From: Reticulascus tulasneorum
Taxonomy: Eukaryota > Ascomycota > Sordariomycetes > Glomerellales > Reticulascaceae
Reading direction: 5' to 3'
DNA: 64,000 bases
NCBI GenBank assembly: GCA_001557505.1
Contig: LSAX01000002.1
Location: 3,720,001 to 3,784,000 of the forward strand
Shown here: in pieces, positions 10,306 through 22,826 of the stretch
How positions within the stretch are numbered: the stretch's first letter is position 1
How the letters are laid out: every line of letters starts with the position of its first letter
Position numbers and translations under genes: made by a program
Notes under the pieces: generated by a model
What the model was told of the DNA's origin: nothing
Database searches by the model: none
The model's input: the letters and a program-made list of their open reading frames with translations, nothing else

Positions 10306-12195
10306 TTAAACGCCACCAGTGATGGCCTTCGTGTTCAGCTTCGACCATCGACTCGCCAAGCTGAGGATGAACGAGACACCACCACCAGCAATCGCGAGCG
10401 CGAAGGCAACCTTGAGACCTGCCATGTATCCCTCGAGAACAATCGGGATATCTTCTGCGGGGAAGGCCTTTCGGATCTCAGTGGCGCCGGTGAGGACAAG
10501 CATGGCTGGGCTGATGTGAGGAGCCTTCTGGGTGATTTCCTTGATCATGGTTTGCAGGAAGCCGGCTTGGGCGGCGGAGACGTAAAAGGCACCACCGACA
10601 GTTTGGAAGACTAGAGGCAGATGTTAGCAATGGCCAGGATAACGAGCGGAGGGATAGTAAAACATACAGAGAAGAATAGCGGTGGCGGATGCCATGTCGC
10701 TCTCGCCCACTGTGCCTTGGACGGCGATCATGGGGACTTGGAAACCGAAACCCCACGCGAGACCTGCGACTACTTGGTAGCCGATCCACTTGCCGCTGCT
10801 AGAGCCGATGTCCAGAGTGTAGATCAGACCACCACCAACGGTAGCGAGAGCAGCGGCGCCGACGAGCATGGGAGTGTAGTGGCCAGTGGCGGTGATAGCG
10901 GCGCCAGATGCGACAGTCGCGATCGTGACGGCGATGATGAGCGGAAGGTTGCGAACACCAGATTGGGTCGGGCTCGTGTTATCGATCGACTGGAAGTAAA
11001 TTGGCAGGTAGTAGACGAGAACGAAGTAGGAGCCTGCGAAGAAGAAGGCGTAGAGGGACGAGATCAAGATCGTTCGGTCCTTGATGAGCCGAGGGGTGAT
11101 CATTGCGCGCTCACCGAGGAAAAATTCCAGGACGCCGAAGGCAAGGAAGATGACAACGAACCCGACGAGCAGGCCGACGGTCTGGGATGAGTTCCAGGCG
11201 TACTTGGTGCCGGCCCACTGCAGTGCGAGAATGAAGGAAATGGTTCCTCCCATAACCATGGCGGTTCCGAGGGGATCCATCTGCAGGATCTTCTCCTTGA
11301 GGGTGGCCTTTGCGGGAACGGCGTGGGGTGGAGTGTGGAAGAAGAAGAGGATGATGGCAGCGGAGACACCACCGATGGGGAGGTTGATGTAGAAGCACCA
11401 TCGCCAGCTGACGTGGTCGGTGAAAGCGCCGCCGATCAGGGGCCCGATGACGGAAGCAATGCCGTAGGAGGCGCCGATGACACCGGTGAAGAGAGGTCGC
11501 TTGTTCGGCGGGGCAGAGAAGGCGATGATGGTGTAGGCTCCGGAACCGATACCCGCGGCACCGACGCCAGCAATGGAGCGACCGACAATGAGAGCGACCG
11601 AGTTAGGCGCGACACCGCAAATCAGACTGCCGACCTCGAAGATGGCGATGGCGATCAGGAACGATATCTTGAGTGGGAAGTACTTGTATGCCTTGCCCCC
11701 TGCGTTTGGCCGTTAGCTCAGCTCGCGATGCGCCGGAATACGCTCCAGAAGTAGACTTACATGTTGATTGGAAAGCGGCGACACACATGAAGAAGGATGC
11801 GCCGTACCACGACACGTCGTCGAGACCGTGGAATTCGTCGGTGATCTTTGGGATGGCGGTTGCAACGATGGTCTTGAGAGCTGTTAGCACATCCGAGAGT
11901 GACTGCGCCGGGCGCCGAGGAAACTAAGACATACCATATCCAGCGCTACCAGGAAGATGCTGAGGACCAATGCCACCACGATGAAGCTGAACGCGATTCC
12001 GGTAGGATATTGAAGCTCCACCTCAGGCTCTGGCGCAACAGCCTGTGCCTCCTCGTCGGACTTGTTGCCGCCAATATCTGAGGACCTGTCATACTTCTCT
12101 GCCATAACCTCGTCATCGGTGACCAGGGATGGTGTTGCGGACGGTGTGGCCCCCGGGTCCCGGGGCGCCACGAGCGTGCTCGTGGTTGAAGTCAT
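10306..12195 (-). CDS. MFS drug:H+ antiporter, DHA2 (14-TMS) family
   Basis: Plasma-membrane proton-coupled exporter of toxic or secondary metabolites; substrate unknown. Exons: 12195-11935, 11872-11761, 11699-10668 and 10610-10306, giving 569 residues; introns are 62, 61 and 57 nt. The N-terminus (~60 residues) is hydrophilic and Ser/Glu-rich. TM1 ends in [12 protein letters not shown], the DHA2 signature, which appears only after splicing intron 1. Also visible: [15 protein letters not shown] (motif B region), [17 protein letters not shown] (antiporter motif C plus the conserved Trp loop) and FYINLPIGG. The overall hydrophobic pattern fits 14 helices. Many relatives lie in secondary-metabolite clusters, but no biosynthetic gene sits next to this one. 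Confidence 0.92.
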
Positions 12196-15128
12196 GTTGA
12201 GATATGTCTTCCTTGTGTGTTTCCTAGGTCGATATGCTTCTTGATGGGTGACTTGTTGGGAGTGTTGTAAAAGTCTTTATGGGATTCTTGCTCAGATGAT
12301 ACAAGACAAGCAAGCTGTGATTAGTAGTGTGTGTGACTGGGTGAGGTTCTATTAGGACATTTCGGTAAGAATAGACGGGAGATGAGGCTCCTTTATGTAC
12401 GAAGTGGCTTAAGGGGCTTGCTGGGCCACGCGGGTGAGCACGTTTAAACTCGTCCCCTACCCTTGCGGAGTTTACCAAAGAAGCAGAGGCATGGCACAAG
12501 TGCCATTTGGTCGGGCACATTCGTAGTGGTTGCCCGCCGTTTCGCAAAAAATCTTATCACTGATTTGCATGCTCGTGAATCATAACGGCTAGGGTGGTGA
12601 GACCCCCCTGCGGACTTTTCGTCCGAGTAGGAAACCGAAGGGCCGTGGTAGGGAACATGGGCGGAGGTACCAAGGCATCCATTGGTAATCTGTAAGCCCT
12701 TGAGACGTCGGCCTGATAAGGGTATACGAATTTTGCACATTCTCGTCAGGGAACAAAGGACCAGGGACCAATTGCGGACAAGCGTGCAGGGGGCGTACGT
12801 GTAGATTCACCAGATCTCATCTTAGGTGATATTAGAGATCTGGAAAGTTCCGCTGAGCAGCAAGAGGTGCCCCCACCCACGCAGCACTGATTTGACGGCT
12901 GGACTTGGGCCAGCAACCAGCCGGCGGAGCTATGGAGGTAGCCCTATGGGCGGAGTTAGCGGAGTGACAAAGACTGCGATGAAGCTGTCAGAGCCAAGCG
13001 AGACTCGCACCATTGTTAGGCCGGCTGGACGGACATAGCACGCACTGGCACCCCCCCCCCCCCTTTGTACCCATAGGGCTGCACATCCAGCTGGCTGGCT
13101 AGTCAGCGATGTTCTCGGAGTCCGGGCCACGCACCAAGCGAATTAGGCCGTCTGGGCATGCATCCCAAAATACTATGCGTACTACGCAGAATGGGGGACC
13201 TGCTTAGCGGAGTTTGGGATTTGTAAGGACCCGCCCGTAGTTAAGAGTCATTCCCGGAAGCACGTACATTATCTGGCTCCGTAGGCCTTTTGTAAATTTG
13301 CGGCGGCTCAGGCTGCGGTTTCGTCCGGTCCTTCGTCCGAACCACGGACGATATTCCATCGAGACCAAAGGATTTTTGCTTTGTAACTTCGTGCTACGTA
13401 ATCTGTAGCAGCGCGTATGTACATCGCATAACATCCCGAATAGGGTGACTCGTGCACGTACTATACTGTAACAAGTTTCTTGCTGCATTTTCGGAATCCT
13501 CCATAGCGCTAACTCTTGGCAGAATCCTCCTCCTGTGTAGATCGCGGCCTTTTGTCCATAACAAGGTGACGTGCCACTGAAGGAAGCAGAAGATGACAGA
13601 CAAGCTACATGGCCGAAGGAGAATGTCGGTCAAGACTCATCCCGATGATTCTATAATTACGTAGCTGAAACCAATGAGGTAAGCCGCGCTGCCCGTACTG
13701 ATGGAAAGTGTTGGTGTTTTGGCTCTGCTGGGCAACTCATACGGCACTGTCATGTGTGTCGCGCGCGGGATGACCGCCCAGAGAGGAAGAGATGCGACCC
13801 CCAACAAAAAATTATCCGAACCCCCTCGGCCTTAGCGATAAGTTTCCGGCCGGTTGCAGCCAGTTGGATAGAATACGCCCTTTTCCTGTGGACGTCAGAA
13901 ATGCGTGCTGTGCACGTACTGCCGCAGAGTAGGAACCAGCCCTGGTCCCTACATATACCCCTTGCAGTGTTTGCATTGGACTCGGCCGCTCTGTCGGGGC
14001 TGTGCACCGTACTGTATGTAAGCAGTCATAATAAGATAGCCATACCTGGTTAATGGTGCAAACCCACGTGGGATCTGGTACACAGGTCCAGTGCCTTGCC
14101 AGTGTGTTTCGGCACAGTAGAAGTCGTGATTCCTCACGCATGCTCCGTAGCCGTATCATTGCACACTCGAATCAGGCTTGTCTTGAGAGGATTTCTGACA
14201 ACTAGCGAAATCGGAAGGTGCATGACACAGATGATGGTAGATTTGGGGTCCGGCAGTCGCTCAAATATTCAAATACTTGTTGAAGGACCCTCCTGATTAA
14301 CAGCATTCCCGTATTTCCATACAGTTGCTGTGTTTTCGCGGGCGTTGGGACATTCGCCTCTGCTCCGCTCTCCCATGCGCGCTGGGCGTGGTGAGAGGGC
14401 AACTTCTGGCTGAAGCAAACCCATCGATGTCTATCGTCATTCTCAGGTACGAATGACGAGCTCTCATACGAAACAAGTACGAACAATGCAACCATCGCGT
14501 TGATCTCGTGGGATTCCGCGCGCTCGAGGGAGGAAGAGAACTTGTGGGTGCCTGAACAGGACCAACACACAATTTCTTGGTGCTTCGACTGTTCATGCTG
14601 ATGATTCGCTTGAGCCGGCCAAGGATAGTACGTACAGCACTGGTGATCTCTGGGAATATGTGGATCGTTAGAAGCCCCAGGGGGAAATCACGACCTAAGA
14701 TACGTGGAGGATGGCTCGCTTCAAAGACGTCGAGCTGAGGACTCTGACGGGTTCATGGTCCGCAAATCGGCTGCTGTTGCACATCCCGCACTGTGGTGAC
14801 TGTGGACTGATGGGCAGCTCGGGGACCTCGTACACGCTGAGTTCTTGCGGACTTCCGCCTGTTTAGTGGGACCACCGCCCCTGTAGACCCGCCAGCAATA
14901 CAGTGTCTTTTTTTCTAGGCCGAACTTACCTTATTCAACCTGCCTACAGGCTGCCTAACAAAGCTCACTTTCCTAGACGAGCCCCTCCAACACCCTGTTT
15001 TCAACGTTTCTCCTGCAATATGGGTTGCTTCTAACGAACAAGACCCTTTCGGCACCTTATACGCGTGTTGGTTCCTCAGCGGAAGCGAAAGCCCATGCTT
15101 GGCTGCTGCTGCTGCTGCTAGAATCATC
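12196..15128. other. Large divergent intergenic region between MFS and ASA1
   Basis: 2.9 kb with no convincing gene on either strand; all open frames are short and of low quality. It holds a C13 run and a possible imperfect inverted repeat around 12.90-13.12 kb. CTG trinucleotide repetition precedes the ASA1 start (about 15103-15120). Confidence 0.4.
13051..13063. repeat. C13 homopolymer
   Basis: Thirteen consecutive C residues in an otherwise complex intergenic sequence. It may vary in length, and sequencing error is possible. Confidence 0.8.
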
Positions 15129-16484
15129 ATGTCTGCCCCGCAGGCACAGCCGAAATCGATTCTCCGCGGCCATAAGGCCCAGGTCCATGTCCTGGCATTC
15201 ATCAGAGGCCATGAACGGCTCGCCAGCGGCGATGCGGAAGGCTTCGTCGTTCTGTGGGATCTCGCCACAATGCGGCCCACTGCCGCGTGGAGACCCCACG
15301 AGAACGCGATACTGGGAATACAGAGTTGGGGAGCTGATCGAATTATTACGTGAGACTTCTAATTTTTCTGCTCCATGGTGCCGTTTTGCCCGGGGCTGAC
15401 CTTGATGCTTTGCTTGTTGGTAAAGGCATGGCCGGGATCACAAGCTTGCCGTCTGGAAGCTTGGTGTCGGGGACGAATCCACTCTGAGCAAAAGGCTACC
15501 TCTCGACGACGCGCCGGAACAGCGGCCGCAACCATGGCTGCTGCATTTGCTCGAGGTTAACACAATGAACTTTTGCTCATTCGCATCCTGCGTACCCGCT
15601 TTTCCCGCTTCGCCAGACGTGCAAGACCAACCCGGCCTCTTGATTGCTGTGCCCAACACCATTGCTTCTGAAGCGGTAAGCAAATGGAAATCCGAGCGAG
15701 ATTACCCACTCTGTATGCATGCATCACGGTGCCCAATTAGCTAACTCCGGGGACCTCACCTCAGGTGGATATTTTCGAACTCCCGTCGCAGAAGCGACAG
15801 CAGACAATCAAGTCTAATGACAAAAATGGCATGGTCATGGCCTTGTCGTTGTTCTACCGCGCTGGTGTCCTTACCGTTGCCGCTTCTTTCGAGAATGGCC
15901 TAACCACCGTCAGCCAGCAGGACGAAAACAAGACGTGGACTGTCGTCTATAGAGCCCAGGCCCACTCACAGCCAATCCTGTCTCTGGACGTTGACTTGGA
16001 ACAGGGGTATTGCATCACTTCCGGAGTGGATGCCACGATTGCCAAGCATCCTTTACCACTACACAGTGGCGAGGAAGGAGTCGAGAGTATCCAGAGGCTG
16101 CAGACCCAACCCATCAAGGTCTTGAACACCAAGCACTCGGGCCAACAGAGCCTAAAGATCAGGGACGATGGGCGCATTTTTGCCACGGCTGGATGGGACT
16201 CCATGATCCGTGTTTATTCCTGCAAGACGATGAAGGAAGTAGCAACTCTGAAATGGCATCGGGTCGGCTGCTATGCGATTGCCTTCGCGCCCGCTGATGT
16301 CAGAAACATGCCTCCAGTTGACGGAGTCCAGGACTCAAGGACAGCTTCGAACAATCTGTCTCGTGCGACTGACGCTTCAGGGGAGCCGAGCGTCAAGGAC
16401 AGGCGAATCCATCAAGCAAAAACGGCACATTGGCTTGCAGCTGGAGGGAAGGATGGGAAAATCAGCCTCTGGGATATCTTTTGA
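15129..16484 (+). CDS. ASA1: ASTRA-associated WD40 protein ASA1
   Basis: Subunit of the ASTRA assembly (Tel2-Tti1-Tti2 with Tra1 and Rvb1/2) that helps mature PIKK kinases and chromatin complexes. Exons: 15129-15349, 15426-15675 and 15765-16484, giving 396 residues; introns are 76 and 89 nt. WD-type blades are visible: an N-terminal [12 protein letters not shown]...[15 protein letters not shown], then a [11 protein letters not shown] blade formed only after splicing, then [14 protein letters not shown], and finally [16 protein letters not shown] at the C-terminus. The stretch [15 protein letters not shown] is typical of fungal Asa1. The ATG at 15129 follows an alanine-coding CTG run and places the first blade where expected. 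Confidence 0.9.
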
Positions 16485-17619
16485 GCCTCCTAAGATAAAC
16501 CCGGTCGGATACGCCATGTCTGACTATTGAGTCGAGATGATGTGTGAAAAACGGCCAGAATTGCCGCCCCTTACCTATTCCGAACGAATATACGCGTATG
16601 GGTGTCGAGACCTTCTCTTACGACATGGATAGCTTGCTTAGCTACCGAGCTCCTCAACGGCGTCCAATTTCAATTTGGAGGGCTCCGCCGCATCCTTCGG
16701 TCCGCGCCAGGCTGAGTGGTGACGAACCTTGGGCTCAGTTTGGCAGTTTGGCGGGTATCGGTACTTTCATTCGATACCATCCCATGCCTGAACGTAGTGC
16801 AGCATTTTCAATGGCATGCATTTTGAAGCTCCGCTGTGTTGAATATGGCCAGGTCTCTCGCCGATGCAGGACTCTAGAAGCGTACTGACGTGGGATTTCT
16901 AAAACCGCCTTACCCGGCCTTGCGTCTGCTCTCCACTGAGAAGGTACCATCTAGGAGCATACCCACAGTCACATTAGTGAGGATGACCAATTGCGTGAAG
17001 AAACTTTGTCACTAATAGCCGTCTGTCCAACTGATAGCTACATAGTACACACATTCGCCTTGGATGACAGGGGGCTGACCAAGTAGGCGCTAGAAACTCG
17101 ACTGGTATCTCTCCTTACTTCTGTGGTTTGAGGGATGTTTCCCTCATGTGGCCGGCCGCTAGAGCAAGCACCAACGGCCGGGGCTTTCTGAACCCTGCCG
17201 ATAACCGAAGTGCCTTAGTTGAAGGCGGAGTCTGTGGGGCAAAAGAGCGCTTGCATGGCATGTAGTAGGGCCCAGGAGATTTTGCTTGCAACTACCGCAA
17301 TGACATACATGGGTCCAACCAACAAGGAACCACACCAGACAGTTTCCGCGCCCAACTAAACCAGTAATCAGCAATCAGCGGTGTCTTCAAGAAGCCCGAA
17401 TCAGTACTTGGATTCAATCTGTATGGTGGTCGAATTCGGGCCGGCGGTGTTTTGGTGCATTGCTGATCTCTAGCCCACACTCGAAACCTCAGTATTTAAA
17501 GGAGGTTACTTCCCATCCACCGAGTTTGTCGTGTTACATCTCTACTCCGACATTTCTACCTCATCCAGAAACCCAATTTCTCCCACCACAGAGTTCTCCA
17601 GCTTCTCAAGATCACCAAG
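16485..17619. other. Intergenic region upstream of the aldolase gene
   Basis: About 1.1 kb with the ASA1 3' end and the promoter of the HpcH/HpaI gene. A pyrimidine-rich leader precedes 17620. No gene was recognised. Confidence 0.4.
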
Positions 17620-18706
17620 ATGGCGCCATTTGGAACAGGCGAGGAATACAAGAATGTCCCTACACAGGGCATGGCTGCGTACGCAGCGCCGTCACTGTTC
17701 CAACCGCACAAGGTTCGACAGGCCGTACGCGATGCACACGACAAGAAGATTCCTCCCATGCTCTGTCTCTACCTGGGCTTGAGCTCCGTGCCACTCGCTC
17801 GATTCCTAGCGCCAATGGGTTTCGATTGCGTTTGGATTGATTGGGAGCACTCGTCTTGTAACGTGGAGACGATGACCGAGGTCCGTTACTCCCTTGAGAC
17901 TTCCGCCGCGACAAGAGACTAACGATGGGCAGATAGTCCACCAGGCCGTTTTTATGAGCCAGGGACGGACTATACCATGGGTTCGGTAAGGCGCCAGAAA
18001 CAAGGCCGCTCTTTGGTCACAGTGGCAGTCACTAATAGAAGGGAACAGTGTGCCCGGACATGATCACGCAGCCATTGGCTATGCTCTGGATGCGGGCGCG
18101 AGCATTGTCGTACCGCAAGTCGACACGGTGGAGCAAGCCAAGCACGTTGTGTCAGCAGCCAAATTTGGCACGAGGCAGAACGGCACTCGGTCAGCCCCTC
18201 CATTCCGCCTGGTACCGTTTATTACCGACACACCCTTCGACCCGGAGCGAGACATACACAAGTGCCTGAACGACCAAGCCGCGGTTATGATCCAGATCGA
18301 GTCCTTGGAGGGCGTCAACAACCTGGACCAGATCCTGACCGAGTGCCCCGATATCGACATGGTCTGGTTCGGAACACTTGATTGCCGGGTCAGCATGAAT
18401 CTGGCGGCCAAGTTCGTCGGTGCCGACGAGCCCGAATGGCTCGCAACCCGAGACAAGTTCATGAGCATTGTAGACAAGCACGACAAGCCATATGCTGGCT
18501 TCTGCTTCCCAAAACCACCATATGGAGGCCCCGAGGCATTCACGGAAGCAGCGAAGAGGATGAGCTTCATGACGTTCGCCGCAGATGTGTTTAGCTTGAG
18601 CATGATGGCACAGGATTTGGGCGAGGCGAGGGGTTTGATAGGGCTCCCCGAGAAAAAGGCCGAGGAGCAGACAAACGGGAAGAAGCTGGTTACCAAACCC
18701 GAGTAG
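17620..18706 (+). CDS. HpcH/HpaI-family class II aldolase
   Basis: Metal-dependent pyruvate aldolase fold; relatives cleave 4-hydroxy-2-oxo acids, and the fungal relative macrophomate synthase uses the same fold. Exons: 17620-17880, 17933-17985 and 18049-18706, giving 323 residues; introns are 52 and 63 nt. Catalytic positions are all present with family spacing: the His base in WIDWEHSS (H77), the pyruvate-binding Arg in PWVRVPG (R105), and metal ligands Glu in IQIES (E189) and Asp in TLDCRVSMN (D216). The HDHAAIGYALDAGA helix is typical. The small middle exon of 53 nt carries R105. The gene stands alone, so its substrate and pathway stay unknown. Confident on family, not on reaction. Confidence 0.88.
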
Positions 18707-20403
18707 ACATCAGTATGATAGACGTGCCCAATACAAGTTTCTAAGTGGCAGATGGACTGCTCGTATCTCTCCTATACAATCCTCGCCTCTCAGGACGTGT
18801 TAAAATGAACCAGGGGTTTGTCCGTAGTAGCGGGTCGCCCCAGTCTTACCTGTGGTGAGACCCAGAAGGAGGCCAACTATGGAATCTCCATCAGTAACTA
18901 GGCGGTGATATCCACAACTCGGCGACTTGAACAAGCAGGAGACTCTCTGGCAGATGGGCAGCAATACGGATTGTGGATTTTTGTTATGTCGTTGGACAAC
19001 AACACTGTAAGGATTGGCTGCAGCGATGTTTGGGTAATCAGCCGCCTAGCCCTATTTGGTTCATGGTGCCTGGTCCTGCCAGGAGGCGTCGATCCTGCGG
19101 ACTTTGTGGGATTATCGGTGATAGGGCACTTCGCACCAGCGGCCAGATTGGGGCATCGCTGCGGTTCCTTCTGGTCTTGACTTCGGCGAGCCGCCGCGGC
19201 GCCGAATCATGTTCAAAGTCCCGCTGCGAAACATGCGCAAAGGTTGTCAGCGAGAGCGGTATGCACTTTTGGATAGGAATGGATGCAGGCTTGTGGAAGG
19301 GTTCGAGATTTTAGGGCTCGTAGGTGCGAATAAGGTGTGGAGGACGCCAAGGCTTTCTTGGGGGGGTTCAATAGGATATTTGAACGACAAGGCACTTGGG
19401 ACCCTAATCTGCGCTATATGGTTACTGATTGGAGACTTACAATTACACGCAGTAAGGTAGTTAGACGGGCTCGAGGAACAAGGGTATGTCTGGGCGTCAA
19501 TCTCCAGCAAGTTCCCCAAAACGTTATTATTCCGTATCGGGCCCTGAATGAAAACGGGTTGTTAGCCTACCTGCCGGGCCAGTTTGAACGTACTACCTAG
19601 GTAGGTAGTATGGTATGCACCCGCGGCCCTCTGTAGCAGAGAGCGAGTGAGCGGCTTGTCGCCGGTGATCACTGAGCTGGTAGCCAACTTTGGTTGTATC
19701 AACGCCCGAGAGCCGGGTCGTTCTTCACATGCTATACCGAGCCCTACGCGTACAGGTCCGATCGTAAATGATGGCCGGTTACGTGAGTTCTTAGTCCATA
19801 CTGCCTCTGAGATCATGGGAATCCTTTCATCCTCAATTAGGCTATCGGGTCTGCCCATGTACGCCCCCTGTTAGTGCTTAGAAGGACCATCGAGCTTGGC
19901 TGTCGAAATCCCTACCACTATTAGTACTACGTTGTGGACCTCAAACCTCTTCCACGGCACGCTAGTATAGCGTGGTCTTCGAATGAGGCGGCGACCTGGG
20001 AGGAATCCAAGGAATTAGCGGCCGAGTGGGCAGGCAATTCGATTCAGAGTCGCATGGAGTCCGAGTGCACTGCGATGATTCCATGGTTCGTTCGCCTGCC
20101 GGACTTACGTGGTTGATAGGTTGAACGGTCATGTGGTCGCAGCCTTTCTTATTGCCTCAGGCGGCTGCACCGCCGCATCGCGCCTTCCGGTCCCCAACTC
20201 AACTGCCACTTCTTATTAATTAGTTGCCCAAAGTAGGTAGGTACGTAGGTACATAAAATAGATGGGTATCTTGCCAAGCACAGCCTTGCCTCATATCCGC
20301 ATCCCGCGGTTATGCAAATCATCGACCACACCCCCCCATCTGAGCCTCAACAACCCATCTAAAATTCTCGTTTAGTTGGGCGGCCTAATTGGCTCTCGGC
20401 ATC
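18707..20403. other. Intergenic region with TAGG-type short repeats
   Basis: 1.7 kb without a recognisable gene. It contains a near-palindromic TAGG repeat at 19592-19609 and another TAGG/TACG run at 20233-20252. The right end is the promoter of the HET-like gene. Confidence 0.4.
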
Positions 20404-22639
20404 ATGCCGGAGGATGAAATCTTGACCACATCCGCGTCCTGCAAAGCATGTCTGGACCTGGAATTTGACCGGTTCCCCGTAAATGGCCTGGAGCATTACC
20501 CTAGGAAGGGGCACTCAGTCAGGGAACTTATCGTCAGCATCCGGAAAATTATCAAGGCCAAGAAGAGGGGCTGTCAGCCTTGCTATGCGATAGTGCGGGC
20601 AATCGAGCTGAGGCAGAATATCCCCGACTCCCTACAGAGTCGCATTCACGAGCCCGGTTCATCGCGCGCTACCCTCGTCCTTCGGGAGGCGACGCAGCCG
20701 CTTGAGGTAAGGATAAACTTGATCTACAAGAACCCTCCAGGGGATGACAAGGAAATCACCGATTCCTTTGAGATCTTCACCGACAAAGGTGAGTTGTAGT
20801 TGATCTTTCTATTCCCCCCATGCTTGGTCTGGCCTGATCACAGCTCACCGATCTCATGCAGCGAAGCCCTCGCCATGGAAGGCTTTTGCGCCTGGTCGGC
20901 AAATCACGCCGATTCTTCACTCCAAACGACGTCAAAAGATAATACATGACTGGACCGAAACATGCAACGGCTCCCACAGTATTTGCAAATTTCCGTTGAT
21001 GGCCAATGAGGACCTCCCTCCACCAAAGCGGCTCCTAGCTCTGGGTTCCAATCCTCGGAAAATCGTCAAGCTAGTCAACTCGGACCATGTCAGAGACTAC
21101 TACGCTGCTGTGATTTGCAAGACCGGACCGACAGAGGCCTGCTCAGCTCTGACAACCTCGCAGAACCTGCGAGAGCGCCAGGTTGGGATTAGATGGTTCG
21201 AGCTCCCCACCGCATTTCAGGAAGCGATAGTAATGGCCATGGAGCAGAAGATACGCTATCTCTGGATTCCTTCTCTATGTGTGGTTCAGGACGACCTGGA
21301 AGACCGGCACTGGCACATGGATCGACAGGACCTCATCTTCAGGCACTCGTATCTCACCATTGCCTTTACCAGCGCGCCGAACTGCAACCACAGCGGCTTT
21401 GGACCCAGGAGACCTGACGGGCCATCGCTGAACTTCAATATCACGCTCAGTGATCGGGGCCACCGCTATCTGGTCCATGTCCGAGATTGCCAGCACGCCG
21501 CCCACCTCCGGTTTGGCGCCGCTAAAGATTTGTCAGCCCCTTTCTACTACCGGGATGAGGCCTCGGAGTGCCCGGCGCCGCTACTCGAAGATGCCTGGGC
21601 ATTTCAGCAGCTGCTTCTCTCGGTTCGAGTGGTTCATCTCCATGGCTCTGAGATGGTTTGGGAGTGTGCGAGCTGCCAAAAATGCGAGTGTGGCTGGTTG
21701 GATAAGGCAAGGCCGTTCAAGCAGCAAAGGTGGCGACAACATCTTCAACATGTCGCTCCTTCGTCATCCCTGTCTTGGAATGAGATTCGTAAGGACTACT
21801 CTAGGCTCCAGCACAAAGACAAATCTGAAAGCCTCATCTGCTTTGCCGGCCTAGCTCATCGATGGTCTGAAACGTCGCGAAAAGAGCACTTCGCAGGTCT
21901 CTTCGCAAGCACTCTGATAGACCTCGCAAAGCAACTGCTCTGGGTGGCTGCTCGATTGCCGCCTTCACCGAACTTTTTCAGAGTCCCCACAAAGGACGCG
22001 ATGACGTCCAAATACCATGATCCCAGCATCCCCAGCTGGTCTTGGGCATCCATGTCTCTTGGTCAGGCCACTATTTGGGATCCCGTCCTGGATTTTACCC
22101 CCAGGAGACAGCCGGCGACATTTGAACTAGACCCGGGCTTCCAGTATATAGACGTTTCGTGTGTACCATTACCTGGAGGAAAGGGGGATCGATACTTGGC
22201 TCAAGCGTGGACGCTATACCTGAAAGGACCACTTCTGCTGGGGAAGATCTTCGCTCCTCCTCGCTCCAGATTTTGTACTTTTGCGCCGGCCAATCAGGAC
22301 TTTTTGCCTCGATATCCTGAAGTCCACAAGACACACAACACTGGACCGCAACATGATTGGTTTAAGCTCCCTGCCTTCGAACCAGACTGCGATCTCTGGC
22401 ATGCTCGTCATATGGAGAGTCCGGTGAACCCTTTGGCGTATTTCCTCAAGCTAGGATGCTTCGTCTCCCCCCATGGTACCCAGGATAGTACATCCGTCGA
22501 AGTTGGCATTGTTCTTTGCCGTACCCCGGCTCGGCATCCTAGCAAGAGAAACGGATTGGAACGGATCGGAACGTTCAGCGTGCCTGCGGATATAGGCTTC
22601 TTCAAGCACACGGAGGTGCAGGATGTTAGAATTGTTTGA
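20404..22639 (+). CDS. Degenerate HET-domain (heterokaryon incompatibility-like) protein
   Basis: Exons: 20404-20788 and 20862-22639 (intron 73 nt), giving 720 residues. The order of motifs at residues ~205-310 follows HET (PF06985): YYAAVICK, TTSQNL, a FQEAI helix, YLWIPSLCVVQDD and a LTIAFTSA...GFG end. Two hallmark positions are changed: the usual S-H/Y-C-W-G is absent and the conserved Asp of WIDSLCI is Pro. Upstream lie CKACLDLEF and CNGSHSICKF cysteine pairs usual for long fungal HET proteins, and SIPSWSWASM sits in the C-terminal half. HET domains trigger cell death after non-self fusion; here the altered core may mean a regulatory or inactive copy. The start is the first ATG in frame. 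Confidence 0.75.
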
Positions 22640-22826
22640 GGTCCCAAAACATATGACCAGCATGGATCAAAGGCTAGTACCAAGAGCACTTATACTTCTG
22701 TCATACGATGCGACTACCACTAATCTAGACACATTTCACAGACCGTTCTGTCCAAGACTTCATTCCTTGAGCAGCCTTGATGCTAAGCTACCTAGGCAGC
22801 TATGGATCAATACTCTATCTTCGGCT

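Noticed and set aside
10621..11754. Plus-strand frames opposite the MFS gene
   Set aside because: The compositions are biased (Asp/Gly/Arg-rich) and mirror the hydrophobic codons of the transporter on the other strand.
18079..18696. Minus-strand frame of 205 codons opposite the aldolase
   Set aside because: It is antisense to exon 3 of the HpcH/HpaI gene and has no family motif.
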